A stretch of 42,752 nucleotides of DNA. Source: DAOTWP01 sp034435675. GTDB lineage: Bacteria; Chloroflexota; Anaerolineae; Aggregatilineales; Phototrophicaceae. Where the stretch lies: positions 1-42,752 of the forward strand of contig DAOTWP010000150.1 of NCBI GenBank assembly GCA_034435675.1. Direction: 5' to 3'. The first letter of the stretch is position 1; the number at the start of each line of letters is the position of its first letter. The notes below the pieces were generated by a model. The model was not told the DNA's origin and did not search any database. It saw nothing but the letters and a program-made list of their open reading frames with translations. The position numbers were made by a program, and so were the translations under genes. Of the stretch, positions 16,422-23,805 are shown piece after piece.

Positions 16422-17870
16422 ATGAATCCGCCAATTCCGACGGGCTACAATGGGTTGATTGCCATCGTCAAGCGCGAGTGCGAGACCTGCGTGATGGTCG
16501 AGTCGGTGCTGGGCGAGCTGGCACGGCACACGCCGTTCAGCGCCTACACGCAGGATGACCCGACTTTTCCCGGTAATGTGCCGCACGTAATTGACGACAC
16601 GGATCTGAGCCGTTCGTATGCGCTGCATCTGGAAATTGTGCCCACGCTGCTGAAGGTCGAAAACGGGGTGGAAGTCGGGCGCATCGTCGGGTGGCAGCGT
16701 GACGAGTGGCAGGCATTCACTGGCATCGCCGATCTGGGGAATGATCTGCCCGCATTCCGTCCCGGCTGTGGCAGCCGCACCCTGGACCCCGGTATGCCCG
16801 AAAAACTGGCAGCGCGTATTGGCAGTCCGCTGTTGCAAGCGCGGCGGGTGGTGCTGGCGGATTTGGAAGACGACATCGAAGCCTGTTACGAGCGCGGCTG
16901 GAGCGACGGGCTGCCGCTGGTGCCGCCCACCGAGGCGCGTGTGCTGCGTATGCTGGAAGGCACTTCGCGGGATCCGCAGGAAGTCATCGGCAGTGTGCCG
17001 CCGGATAACGCCGCATGCACAGTGGAAAAAGTCGCCATCAACGCGGTTATGGCGGGCTGCAAACCGGAGTATCTGCCGGTGGTGCTGGCAGCAGTGGAAG
17101 CGGCACTGCTGGACGAGTTCTGCATGCACGGGCTGCTGGCGACGACCTGGTTCAGCGGTCCGGTGGTGGTGGTCAACGGTCCGGCAGCGCAGCGCATCGG
17201 CATGAACAGCGGAGTGAATGCGCTGGGGCAGGGCAACCGCGCCAACGCCACGATTGGGCGCGCGCTGCAACTGGTCATTCGCAATGTGGGCGGCGGCAAA
17301 CCCGGCGGGGTGGATCGCTCTACGCTCGGTAATCCCGGCAAGTATAGCTTCTGTTTTGCGGAGAACGAGGCGGCTTCGTTCTGGGAGTCACTGGCGGTTG
17401 AGCGCGGCTTTGCGGCGGGCAGCAGCACAGTGACGCTGTTTGCCGGGGATGGCGTGCAGGGCGTGATGGATCAGCTTTCGCGCACGCCGGAGTCGCTGAC
17501 ACGCACGTTTGCGGCGTGCCTGCGCGCCAGCACTCACCCCAAAATTGCGCTGGTTGCGGCGGCAATGCTGGTCATTGCGCCGGAGCATATGCGCGTTTAC
17601 CGTGAGGCGGGCTGGAGCAAACAACGCTTCCGGCAGGAACTCGCGGCGCTGCTGCTGCTGCCCGGCAGGGAACTAGTGCGCGGCGCGGACGGTATTGCTG
17701 AAGGCATTCCTGATGAATTTGCCGAGGCGACACTGCCCAAGTTCATGCCATCCAATTTCCATGTGGTCTGTGCCGGGGGCGAGGCAGGTCTGTTCAGCGC
17801 GATTATCGGCGGGTGGCCCGCGACAGGCAGCACCGGCAGCACGGCGGTGACACGGGAAATCTACGCCTGA
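16422..17870 (+). CDS. Thioredoxin-like domain fused to a large uncharacterised domain
   Basis: A 482-residue cytoplasmic protein. Residues 8-110 have a thioredoxin fold: redox motif C20-E-T-C23, a cis-Pro in EIVPTLLKVENG and a final GRIVGW strand. The remainder (about 150-475) is a domain I recognise only as conserved and uncharacterised, with stretches WSDGLPLVPPTEARVL, VEKVAINAVMAGCKPEYLPV and IRNVGGGKPGGVDRSTLGNP. A CGS motif sits at the junction (116-118). A redox or sulfur-related role is inferred from the CxxC. Start ATG 16422 has GAGG about 8-9 bases upstream. The TGA stop lies 38 bases before the selenocysteine tRNA. Confidence 0.7.
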   Translation: MNPPIPTGYNGLIAIVKRECETCVMVESVLGELARHTPFSAYTQDDPTFPGNVPHVIDDTDLSRSYALHLEIVPTLLKVENGVEVGRIVGWQRDEWQAFTGIADLGNDLPAFRPGCGSRTLDPGMPEKLAARIGSPLLQARRVVLADLEDDIEACYERGWSDGLPLVPPTEARVLRMLEGTSRDPQEVIGSVPPDNAACTVEKVAINAVMAGCKPEYLPVVLAAVEAALLDEFCMHGLLATTWFSGPVVVVNGPAAQRIGMNSGVNALGQGNRANATIGRALQLVIRNVGGGKPGGVDRSTLGNPGKYSFCFAENEAASFWESLAVERGFAAGSSTVTLFAGDGVQGVMDQLSRTPESLTRTFAACLRASTHPKIALVAAAMLVIAPEHMRVYREAGWSKQRFRQELAALLLLPGRELVRGADGIAEGIPDEFAEATLPKFMPSNFHVVCAGGEAGLFSAIIGGWPATGSTGSTAVTREIYA

Positions 17871-17896
17871 ACAATCTGTGCCGGGTGTGCTATTAT
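17868..17896 (+). promoter_or_regulatory. Candidate promoter of the selenocysteine tRNA
   Basis: TGAACA (17868-17873) overlaps the stop codon of the upstream gene and is followed after 17 bases by TATTAT (17891-17896), 12 bases before the tRNA 5' end. The -35 match is four of six, so this is plausible but unproven. Confidence 0.4.
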
Positions 17897-17908
17897 AGCG
17901 TGACAGTG

Positions 17909-18004
17909 GGGAGTGGTTGTGTCCCGGTGGGCGCCCCGGTCTTCAAAATCGGCGGCAGGCTGCGCAGAGCAGGCTGCGGTGGGTTCGACTCCCATCTACT
18001 CCCG
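17909..18004 (+). tRNA. selC: tRNA-Sec (anticodon UCA)
   Basis: A 96-base tRNA with an 8-bp acceptor stem (17909-17916 with 17996-18003, one G-U) and the discriminator G at 18004. The T-arm is 979-983/991-995 (plus 17000) with loop TTCGACT. The anticodon loop CTTCAAA holds TCA at 17943-17945, and a long variable arm (GGCAGGCTGC...) follows. The 8-bp acceptor stem, long variable arm and UCA anticodon identify the UGA-decoding selenocysteine tRNA. The 3' CCA is not encoded. The genome should therefore encode SelA/SelB and at least one selenoprotein; none of these is visible here. Confidence 0.93.
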
Positions 18005-18127
18005 TACATTCCTCTGATGTTCCCCTGAATATTTGCTCGCGGCGAGCAATATATGCCATACTACCATCGAGTTATCGCACAATCCCAGTAAACGTCAGCC
18101 GCTATCAGGGTAGAACGGAAACTCACG

Positions 18128-20671
18128 ATGCCGCGCATCTTCATTTCTTACCGTCGCGCGGACAGTGCCGCCGCCACTGAACACCTGCACAAAAACCTGG
18201 CGCGTGTCTTCGGCGATAAAAATGTATTTCGTGATGTGCACGATATCTTCGCCGGAGAAGATTTCCGCGCCAAGATTGAGCAGGAAGTCATCACCAGTGA
18301 TGTCATGCTGGTGATCATTGGGCGCGACTGGCTGAACATTCGTGATGCCCATGGGCTGCGCCGTCTGGATGACCCGGCGGATTTTGTGCGGCTGGAAGTC
18401 GAAATGGCGCTGCGGCATCGCCTGGAAGTCATCCCGGTGCTGGTCTTTGGCGCCAGAATGCCCGATGCCTCTGTACTGCCGCCAAGCCTGTATGATCTGG
18501 CGTTTCGTAACGCCGTTACGGTGCGCAATCCACCCCATTTTGAGGAAGACCTGTCCCATCTGGCAAACGGGCTGCGTCGTGTGCCGCGGCGCCGCAAGAA
18601 CGCCAACCGCTGGCTGCTGCTGGCGTCTTCGCTGCTGCTTGTGGCGCTGCTGGCGCTGCTGGCGCTCATTCTGATTCCGCGCCAGAACAATGTTGATGAA
18701 GCATTCGTGTTTCTGCTGGATACCTCGGAACAAATGCTGCCAACCGTTCGTGACAGCGGCGAAACCCGGTATAACATGGCATCGCGGGTGATTCGTGGCA
18801 TTCTGTTTACACAGGGCATCAGCCGCCCACAAAGCTGGATGGCACTGCGCACAGTGGGCAGCGGCGTTGAGGATGACTGTTCGCGTACAGACCTGCGTTT
18901 TCAAGGAATTACAGCCTCACTGGGCGACGAACAGCTTGTGCAGGCGTTCGGCGGCGTCGCGCCCGGTGGCAATACCGCCTATGCCAGCGGCTTCCTGACT
19001 GGTTTTGCAGAGCTGCGCCAGCCGGTTGCAGAAAATGCACAACTGCGCTTTCTGTTTGTGTTTTTCGGGTCGCTCAGTGTTTCGGAGGGCTGTGGTGCCT
19101 ATGCGCTGGATACCGCCAGCATCGCCGAAACCCTGCGCTCGGCAGAAGATCAGGGCATTGCGCTGGTGTTCTGTGCACTGACCTTCTTTGACGACCTGAA
19201 TGCCTATGAAGATCTGCGTGTGCGACTGGAGGCGCAGGGCGTGGACTGCGTCTATAACGCGAACAGCGAAGCAGATACAACTCAGATGATCCAGGCAGTT
19301 GTGCGGCGCATCAACACCGCGCGGCAGGATTTGATCGGTCGACCAACTGAGCAAATTCTCACCACGCGCACACCAATGACGCCGAGCGTGACCCCGACAA
19401 TCACACTTACAGCATCGCCCACGACCACCGAGTCGACTGCGGAGGTGCAGTCTGCCGCTACACGTGCCGAGACCGCGCTGCCCAGCAGCACACCACGAGC
19501 GACCAACACCGCGCTGCCGTCCCTAACGCCTACTGTCACGCCACAGGTAAGCAGCACACCGCTGCCATCCCTAACGCCTACTGTCACGCCACAGGTAAGC
19601 AGCACACCGCTGCCGACACCGTCACTGACGAACACACCGCTGCCGAGCAATACACCGCTGCCGACGATGACCATCACACCGCTGGTGAGCAGCACGGCGA
19701 CGCCAACATCAACGACTGACCCTAATCACACAGACTTACAGGTCGTCATCAGTGTAAATGGAGACCCGCTTGAGGGTTCATTCATCACAATCGGTGTGGA
19801 TGTGATCAACGTAAGCAATACGCCGGCAAGCGGCGTCGTTGTGCAGGCGTTGCCACCCACCGGTCTTTCGTTTAACAATGCCTTTCCATTGCAGGGCAGC
19901 TATGATTCGGGCAGCGGCATATGGCAGGTTGGCAATCTTGATGCTGGGGCGCAAACATCATTGGGCATCTCCGTTGCGATTCCCCTGGGAACCGGTGGAG
20001 ACACCACCATGGCGCAGGCAGCGCTGACTGCGCTTGACCAAAGTGATATTAACCCGGCGAATAACAGCGCGGCGGTGCAAATCGTTGTGCGCTCACGCGG
20101 AGCCTCACCGACGAACACAGCACTCCCGACGGCAACGCATACGAATACCCCGCTGCCAACGAACACAGTGCTGCCGACCCCAACAGCAACCCTTACGCTG
20201 ACACCGTCGCCTGTCAGCCCAACGCCAACAGCAACCCTTACGCTGACTCCACCACCTGCCAGCCCGACGCCAACAGTAACCAGCACGGATGCTGGTGTTC
20301 CCGAACTGCAACTCAGCAATTTTGTGGACAATCCACAGCCTTTTGAAGGGGACACAATCACGTACTTTGTGCGGGTGGATAACACCGGCACTGTGGCGGT
20401 GTCCGGTCTGGTGATCAACGATTTGCTGCATTCGGGCGTCACGTTCGTCAATGCCAGTGTAACGCAGGGCAGCTACAATGCGCCCAGCGGTATCTGGATA
20501 GTCGGCACCCTGGACACCGGGGAAACGGCGGTTCTGAGTATTGTGGCAACGGTGGATTTTGGAACAGCGGGCACAATCATCCCTAACAACGCCTGCGCCG
20601 AAGCGTCGGGGCAGAGTCTCGGCTGTGTTTCCGCGCCCGTGACCGTCCAGTTCGCGTCCAGTGCCGATTGA
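18128..20671 (+). CDS. TIR - transmembrane - vWA-like - DUF11 protein
   Basis: An 847-residue protein with an unusual order of parts. Residues 1-145 are a TIR domain (FISYRRADS start, VFRDVHDIFAGEDF, ML-VIIGRDW); Glu90 or Glu92 lies where the NADase glutamate is expected. One membrane segment (about 161-183) follows. Residues 192-410 resemble a von Willebrand A domain with a D198-T-S-x-x-M MIDAS-like motif. A Thr/Pro-rich stalk (420-530) leads to two DUF11-type beta modules (about 534-640 and 724-845) separated by a second Thr/Pro stretch. With TIR inside, the sensing parts should be outside. A signalling or NAD-depleting output is inferred, not shown. Confidence 0.8.
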   Translation: MPRIFISYRRADSAAATEHLHKNLARVFGDKNVFRDVHDIFAGEDFRAKIEQEVITSDVMLVIIGRDWLNIRDAHGLRRLDDPADFVRLEVEMALRHRLEVIPVLVFGARMPDASVLPPSLYDLAFRNAVTVRNPPHFEEDLSHLANGLRRVPRRRKNANRWLLLASSLLLVALLALLALILIPRQNNVDEAFVFLLDTSEQMLPTVRDSGETRYNMASRVIRGILFTQGISRPQSWMALRTVGSGVEDDCSRTDLRFQGITASLGDEQLVQAFGGVAPGGNTAYASGFLTGFAELRQPVAENAQLRFLFVFFGSLSVSEGCGAYALDTASIAETLRSAEDQGIALVFCALTFFDDLNAYEDLRVRLEAQGVDCVYNANSEADTTQMIQAVVRRINTARQDLIGRPTEQILTTRTPMTPSVTPTITLTASPTTTESTAEVQSAATRAETALPSSTPRATNTALPSLTPTVTPQVSSTPLPSLTPTVTPQVSSTPLPTPSLTNTPLPSNTPLPTMTITPLVSSTATPTSTTDPNHTDLQVVISVNGDPLEGSFITIGVDVINVSNTPASGVVVQALPPTGLSFNNAFPLQGSYDSGSGIWQVGNLDAGAQTSLGISVAIPLGTGGDTTMAQAALTALDQSDINPANNSAAVQIVVRSRGASPTNTALPTATHTNTPLPTNTVLPTPTATLTLTPSPVSPTPTATLTLTPPPASPTPTVTSTDAGVPELQLSNFVDNPQPFEGDTITYFVRVDNTGTVAVSGLVINDLLHSGVTFVNASVTQGSYNAPSGIWIVGTLDTGETAVLSIVATVDFGTAGTIIPNNACAEASGQSLGCVSAPVTVQFASSAD
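19513..19608 (+). repeat. Two tandem 48-bp repeats inside the TIR-vWA gene
   Basis: Positions 19513-19560 and 19561-19608 are near-identical 48-bp units differing at one visible base (CCGTCC versus CCATCC). Each encodes the 16-residue stalk unit LPSLTPTVTPQVSSTP. In-frame duplication like this changes stalk length without breaking the frame. Confidence 0.8.
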
Positions 20672-20699
20672 GCAGACTGTCCCTACCCGGCGAAAACCC

Positions 20700-20728
20700 T
20701 TGACCCACGTTTGCCCCTGTGCTATAGT
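20700..20728 (+). promoter_or_regulatory. Promoter of tRNA-Arg
   Basis: TTGACC (20700-20705), a 17-base spacer and TATAGT (20723-20728) make a strong sigma-70-type promoter. The expected start point is near 20735, about ten bases before the mature tRNA 5' end. Confidence 0.75.
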
Positions 20729-20744
20729 GTCGTGTACACGACAC
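20727..20744. repeat. Perfect 18-bp palindrome just upstream of tRNA-Arg
   Basis: GTGTCGTGTACACGACAC is perfectly self-complementary and ends one base before the tRNA. It begins in the -10 box and covers the likely transcription start. It may be a protein binding site or part of a 5' leader structure. A role as a recombinase site cannot be excluded. Confidence 0.6.
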
Positions 20745-20818
20745 GTACCTGTAGCTCAGTGGATTAGAGCGCTGGTCTACGGAACCAAAGGTCGGGGGTT
20801 CGAATCCCTCCAGGTACG
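20745..20818 (+). tRNA. tRNA-Arg (anticodon ACG), integration target
   Basis: Perfect 7-bp acceptor stem GTACCTG (20745-20751) with CAGGTAC (20811-20817), discriminator G at 20818. The D-arm is GCTC/GAGC, the anticodon loop CTACGGA with ACG at 20779-20781, and the T-arm GGGGG-TTCGAAT-CCCTC. The anticodon stem has one mismatch at its base (C20772/A20788). CCA is not encoded. ACG would be edited to ICG and read CGU, CGC and CGA. The serine recombinase gene runs into its 3' half on the other strand, so this is the likely attachment site of the mobile element. Confidence 0.93.
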
Positions 20819-22485
20819 CCTGAAGAGAGTTTAATTGAACAAGAGCCAGCCTCAAGGCTGGTTTTTGTTTTACCAACCCCATTACTACCCCCCTCTCCAC
20901 CACCTATGCGATCAGATAACTGATGCAAGTAGGAGAACGGCGGGAGAAGTTCCACTCGGATAACCTTGCCGCAAGGGTCAACGACGACCCGCTCGACAAT
21001 CTCACGCAGCAGATCTTTTTGACTGCTGGCGTCAAGTCTTTTAAATAATACACCGATTTTTGAGATTATGTGCAGCGCATCGTCTAAGTGAGCGATATGG
21101 TATTCGGTCTGCATCTCAGAGGCTTCCAGGCTGTGACGCAGGGTGCGCCGCCGATCCTGCCATTCTGCCCAGAGATTATCCCAGACCGCCTCAGTGATTT
21201 TACCCGCAGCGAATAAGCGTGCTGCCCGCGACTCTTCATCATCAACCGCTTTCAAGGCGGCTTTAATCCGGGCGCGATCGCTTGGGCGACTATGTCCCAG
21301 TTTCTCTGCCACCTCTACCGTGTAGCATTCTCGAATGAGGGCGACCGCTTCGGGATCAACCTGAATCTGCATCAGATAGTCTGCCACTTGCACATCCACA
21401 TCGCAGCACAGCAGATTGATGTCTGTGCGTGCAACGCGATAGTGCGATGTACCGCCACCAACCCTGCTCGGATTAGAAGTCGAACACGTCATACGAATAA
21501 TGCTTTTATCCGCAGGGTTTTCCAGAAAGATCAAACTGCTCAACAGATAGACGTGTTTACGCTGTCGTACTGTTTTCTCTGCGCGTTTTGCCAGGATTTC
21601 GAGACCCCGTTCGAATTCTTCAGTCGTAACAACGGGCTTCCAGTTACCCCGAACGGATTTGGGTGCGATCCCGGCTTTCTGACTGACAACCCAACCCGCG
21701 TAGAACCAGTTGTGAAAACGCCTGGACAGGGTGTTGATGGCAGGCGTTCGCCGACCATGCTTGATGGTGACAAATGGCCGTCCGCTGCGATATTTGTAGC
21801 CGCGCTCATGGAGTACTTCGCAGATTTGCGCCAGCGTGAAGCGGTCGGTGAGCAGAAGTTCCCATGCGAGCCGCCAGACCTTGAACTGTTCAGGATCAGG
21901 TTCAATCCAACGGGTATAGCGCCCGCTGTTTGATTTTGATGGTTGGTCGACGCGCTGTTCCACATTGATGTAGCCATCCGGGGCAAGTCCAACAAATCCA
22001 CCACTACGGAGTTTCGTGTGTAATCCGCCCGTGACCCGCTGACCAAGTTTAATCGACTCACGGCGTGCCAGCGTGAAAGACAGGCTGACCATGATGCGAT
22101 CATCGGGGTCAATCGGATCGAGATCCGGATAGTCGGCAAAGCGGATCGAGACACCCAGGTGGTGCAATTCGTCGATAGCGGTGAGTGCCTCAGTGTCATT
22201 ACGCCCAAAACGTTCTGCGTTTTCAACCGCAACATGCGAGAACTGCCCGGCGCGTGCATCATCCAACAACCGTTGATAACCGTCGCGGTTAGGTGTGCGC
22301 CCACTCATTGTATCCGCATATTCAGCGACCAGAGGAAGCTCGGAGGGTTCCAGCAGTGCCCGTTGAATAGCATGGCGCTGCCGTCGCTGCGAGTTTTCCG
22401 GGTTCTGCGCTTCCTGACTGCTGGTTCGCAGATAGACCGCCCAGCCGGGTTTGGGTGGCAGGCGCTTGCTGTTTCGACGACTCAT
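20764..22485 (-). CDS. Large serine recombinase (integrase)
   Basis: A 573-residue protein. Residues 14-170 are the resolvase catalytic domain: YLRTSS with nucleophile Ser22 (or Ser23), the SGRTPNRDGYQRLLDDARAG stretch and the ENAERFGRN arginine motif. A Recombinase domain follows (about 170-300: LRSGGFVGLAPDGY, WYAGWV-like NWFYAGWV), then a zinc-ribbon-like segment (MTCSTSN...LLCCDV) and a coiled-coil region. The C-terminal end (GGIRTPDLWFRRP) is the antisense reading of tRNA-Arg, and its TAA stop (20764-20766) lies in that tRNA. GAGG stands 4-5 bases before ATG 22485. It should integrate and excise the element. Confidence 0.9.
   Translation of the reverse strand: MSRRNSKRLPPKPGWAVYLRTSSQEAQNPENSQRRQRHAIQRALLEPSELPLVAEYADTMSGRTPNRDGYQRLLDDARAGQFSHVAVENAERFGRNDTEALTAIDELHHLGVSIRFADYPDLDPIDPDDRIMVSLSFTLARRESIKLGQRVTGGLHTKLRSGGFVGLAPDGYINVEQRVDQPSKSNSGRYTRWIEPDPEQFKVWRLAWELLLTDRFTLAQICEVLHERGYKYRSGRPFVTIKHGRRTPAINTLSRRFHNWFYAGWVVSQKAGIAPKSVRGNWKPVVTTEEFERGLEILAKRAEKTVRQRKHVYLLSSLIFLENPADKSIIRMTCSTSNPSRVGGGTSHYRVARTDINLLCCDVDVQVADYLMQIQVDPEAVALIRECYTVEVAEKLGHSRPSDRARIKAALKAVDDEESRAARLFAAGKITEAVWDNLWAEWQDRRRTLRHSLEASEMQTEYHIAHLDDALHIISKIGVLFKRLDASSQKDLLREIVERVVVDPCGKVIRVELLPPFSYLHQLSDRIGGGEGGSNGVGKTKTSLEAGSCSIKLSSGVPGGIRTPDLWFRRPAL
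20846..20871 (+). terminator. Terminator of tRNA-Arg, inside the recombinase gene
   Basis: CCAGCC (20846-20851), loop TCAA, GGCTGG (20856-20861), then TTTTTGTTTT. This is a standard intrinsic terminator on the plus strand 27 bases after the tRNA. It lies within the 3' coding part of the recombinase, i.e. in element DNA, so the integrated element appears to supply the tRNA terminator. Confidence 0.8.
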
Positions 22486-22576
22486 ATGACCTCATCACGT
22501 ATATGGCATGAGGATACACCAGGAATCACGATCTGTGTTTTGCAGGCTAGTTGTCGAGTCGCGGGAATGCCGTAAG

Positions 22577-22780
22577 CTATTCTTCTTCAGCGGATGAATG
22601 AGGGTTCTTGCACCCACCATTCATGAGAAGCCGGGCAACCCGAAACACGCGCAACAACAGTTCCTCTGCCTTGACGACAGAATCCCTGGCTGCTGCCTCT
22701 GAGTCCATGCTGGAAATTGGACCTTGTCCTGTATGCTCACTCCTGTAGCACTCAATTCTCGTCGTTGAATCGCGGCGCAT
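22577..22780 (-). CDS. Small hypothetical protein
   Basis: A possible 67-residue protein starting within the 3' end of the upstream HTH gene (overlap 29 bp). A shorter start at 22708 is also possible. It has no recognisable motif; the middle part is helical (DSVVKAEELLLRVFRVARLL). Support is only its open frame and its position between the HTH gene and the recombinase on the same strand. Confidence 0.35.
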   Translation of the reverse strand: MRRDSTTRIECYRSEHTGQGPISSMDSEAAARDSVVKAEELLLRVFRVARLLMNGGCKNPHSSAEEE

Positions 22781-23003
22781 GAGGTGGCTCCACTGTCAAC
22801 GCTGCAATCTGCTCGGCGATTCCGAGCCGGTACTTCCAGGCGTTGAAGGTCTGCTGGGTAATGCCAAGCTGCACTGCTGCGGCATGTTCTGTGCCGTGCT
22901 GCTGGAATGCCTCAACCATAAGTGTTTCGACCTCTCGTCCACCGAAGCGGATCTCAAGCAACTGCATTAACAGTGTTTTGGCTTTTCTTCTGCTGCGTGT
23001 CAT
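22752..23003 (-). CDS. Small helix-turn-helix DNA-binding protein
   Basis: An 83-residue basic protein with a helix-turn-helix at about residues 45-65 (AAVQLGITQQTFNAWKYRLGI). It resembles Fis-like or transposase-type HTH units. Start ATG 23003 is chosen because AGAGGG lies about 8 bases upstream; the GTG at 23012 has no room for an RBS. It is the first gene of the leftward unit that continues towards the recombinase and may regulate excision. It is divergent from the ImmA-like gene. Confidence 0.6.
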   Translation of the reverse strand: MTRSRRKAKTLLMQLLEIRFGGREVETLMVEAFQQHGTEHAAAVQLGITQQTFNAWKYRLGIAEQIAALTVEPPHAPRFNDEN

Positions 23004-23075
23004 GAAATTCACCCTCTAACGATTACGGTTTGCGATCAAACTCAGCGTAACATGGTGGGCTGCCCTGCTGCGTGG

Positions 23076-23146
23076 GAATATTCGTATCTGTGAGTGCGAA
23101 TTGTGGACAACTTTGGCGGAAGATTTCCAGCAGCACAGAATATTCG
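23076..23146. promoter_or_regulatory. Paired GAATATTCG sites in the divergent control region
   Basis: The sequence GAATATTCG, containing the perfect palindrome GAATATTC, occurs at 23076-23084 and again at 23138-23146, 62 bases apart. They lie in the 273-base spacer between the divergent HTH and ImmA-like genes. The arrangement suits two operators for a dimeric repressor, for example one of the XRE proteins encoded nearby. Confidence 0.5.
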
Positions 23147-23207
23147 CGGAACGTTCACGGGGGTAAAACATGACCACTGTACTACCTGCTGATCTTGAGA
23201 CCCGGTA

Positions 23208-23236
23208 TTCACGTATTAACGTGTGTACCCTATAAT
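23208..23236 (+). promoter_or_regulatory. Promoter of the ImmA-like operon with overlapping inverted repeat
   Basis: TTCACG (23208-23213), 17 bases and TATAAT (23231-23236). The inverted repeat CACGTATTAACGTG (23210-23223) lies across the -35 box and spacer and would suit a repressor site. The gene start is about 40 bases downstream. Confidence 0.6.
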
Positions 23237-23276
23237 CCCGCGGCTGGTCTACACATCGCATATCCGGAGTCTAGGC

Positions 23277-23795
23277 TTGTTGAGACAGAACTTTTCGGCG
23301 GTGGCGCATACAGTGCGCGCACTCGGCTATGACTTTGCTTGCTTTGAGCTGCCGGATTTCGTGCAGCATGTCGCAAAGCTCTGTGGTACGGACATTCTCC
23401 TGCTGCGCTATCCCTTCAGCCCGGAACTGCACGGGTTGTGGATTCCTGCGGCTACGGCACACTACGTGTTTGTCAACGCCACGCTGCATCCCGTCCACCA
23501 GCTGCACATCGTGCTGCACGAACTAGCACATATCGTGCTCGACCATCCCCGAACACCGCTGCATGAGGTCGTGCCAGCGGGCTTGCTGGAAACGTTCAGA
23601 CGTCCTGAGCGCGAAGGGCGTGTGCGCCGCGGTCCGGGAGGTGCAACGGCGTTGTCTGCCGAAGAGCGCGAGGCGGAGGAATTTGTCTTCCTGGTGCAGC
23701 AGCAGGTGACCCGCGCCCGGCGGCTGCATGAACTGGTGGGCAGTGGATCGTCAATTGAGAGCTTGCTGCCCTTAATGAATATCGTGGCTGTCTAG
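23277..23795 (+). CDS. ImmA/IrrE-like metalloprotease
   Basis: A 172-residue protein with the zinc-protease motif HELAH (residues 81-85) in VLHELAHIVLDH. Such proteases cleave XRE-type repressors and thereby induce mobile elements (ImmA of ICEBs1) or stress genes. A TTG start at 23277 is chosen because GGAG lies 7 bases upstream; the longer GTG-initiated frame begins inside the promoter. The C-terminal part is charged (RRPEREGRVRRG) and may bind a partner. Next genes: two membrane proteins 10 bp downstream and then overlapping. XRE regulators sit just beyond, a natural substrate by analogy. Confidence 0.8.
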   Translation: MLRQNFSAVAHTVRALGYDFACFELPDFVQHVAKLCGTDILLLRYPFSPELHGLWIPAATAHYVFVNATLHPVHQLHIVLHELAHIVLDHPRTPLHEVVPAGLLETFRRPEREGRVRRGPGGATALSAEEREAEEFVFLVQQQVTRARRLHELVGSGSSIESLLPLMNIVAV

Positions 23796-23805
23796 GAGCG
23801 CGTCT

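Noticed and set aside
17868..17900. UGA read as selenocysteine at the end of the thioredoxin-fusion gene
   Set aside because: The codon is followed by a short unremarkable extension and the tRNA promoter, with no visible SECIS-like hairpin directly after it; a normal stop is more likely.
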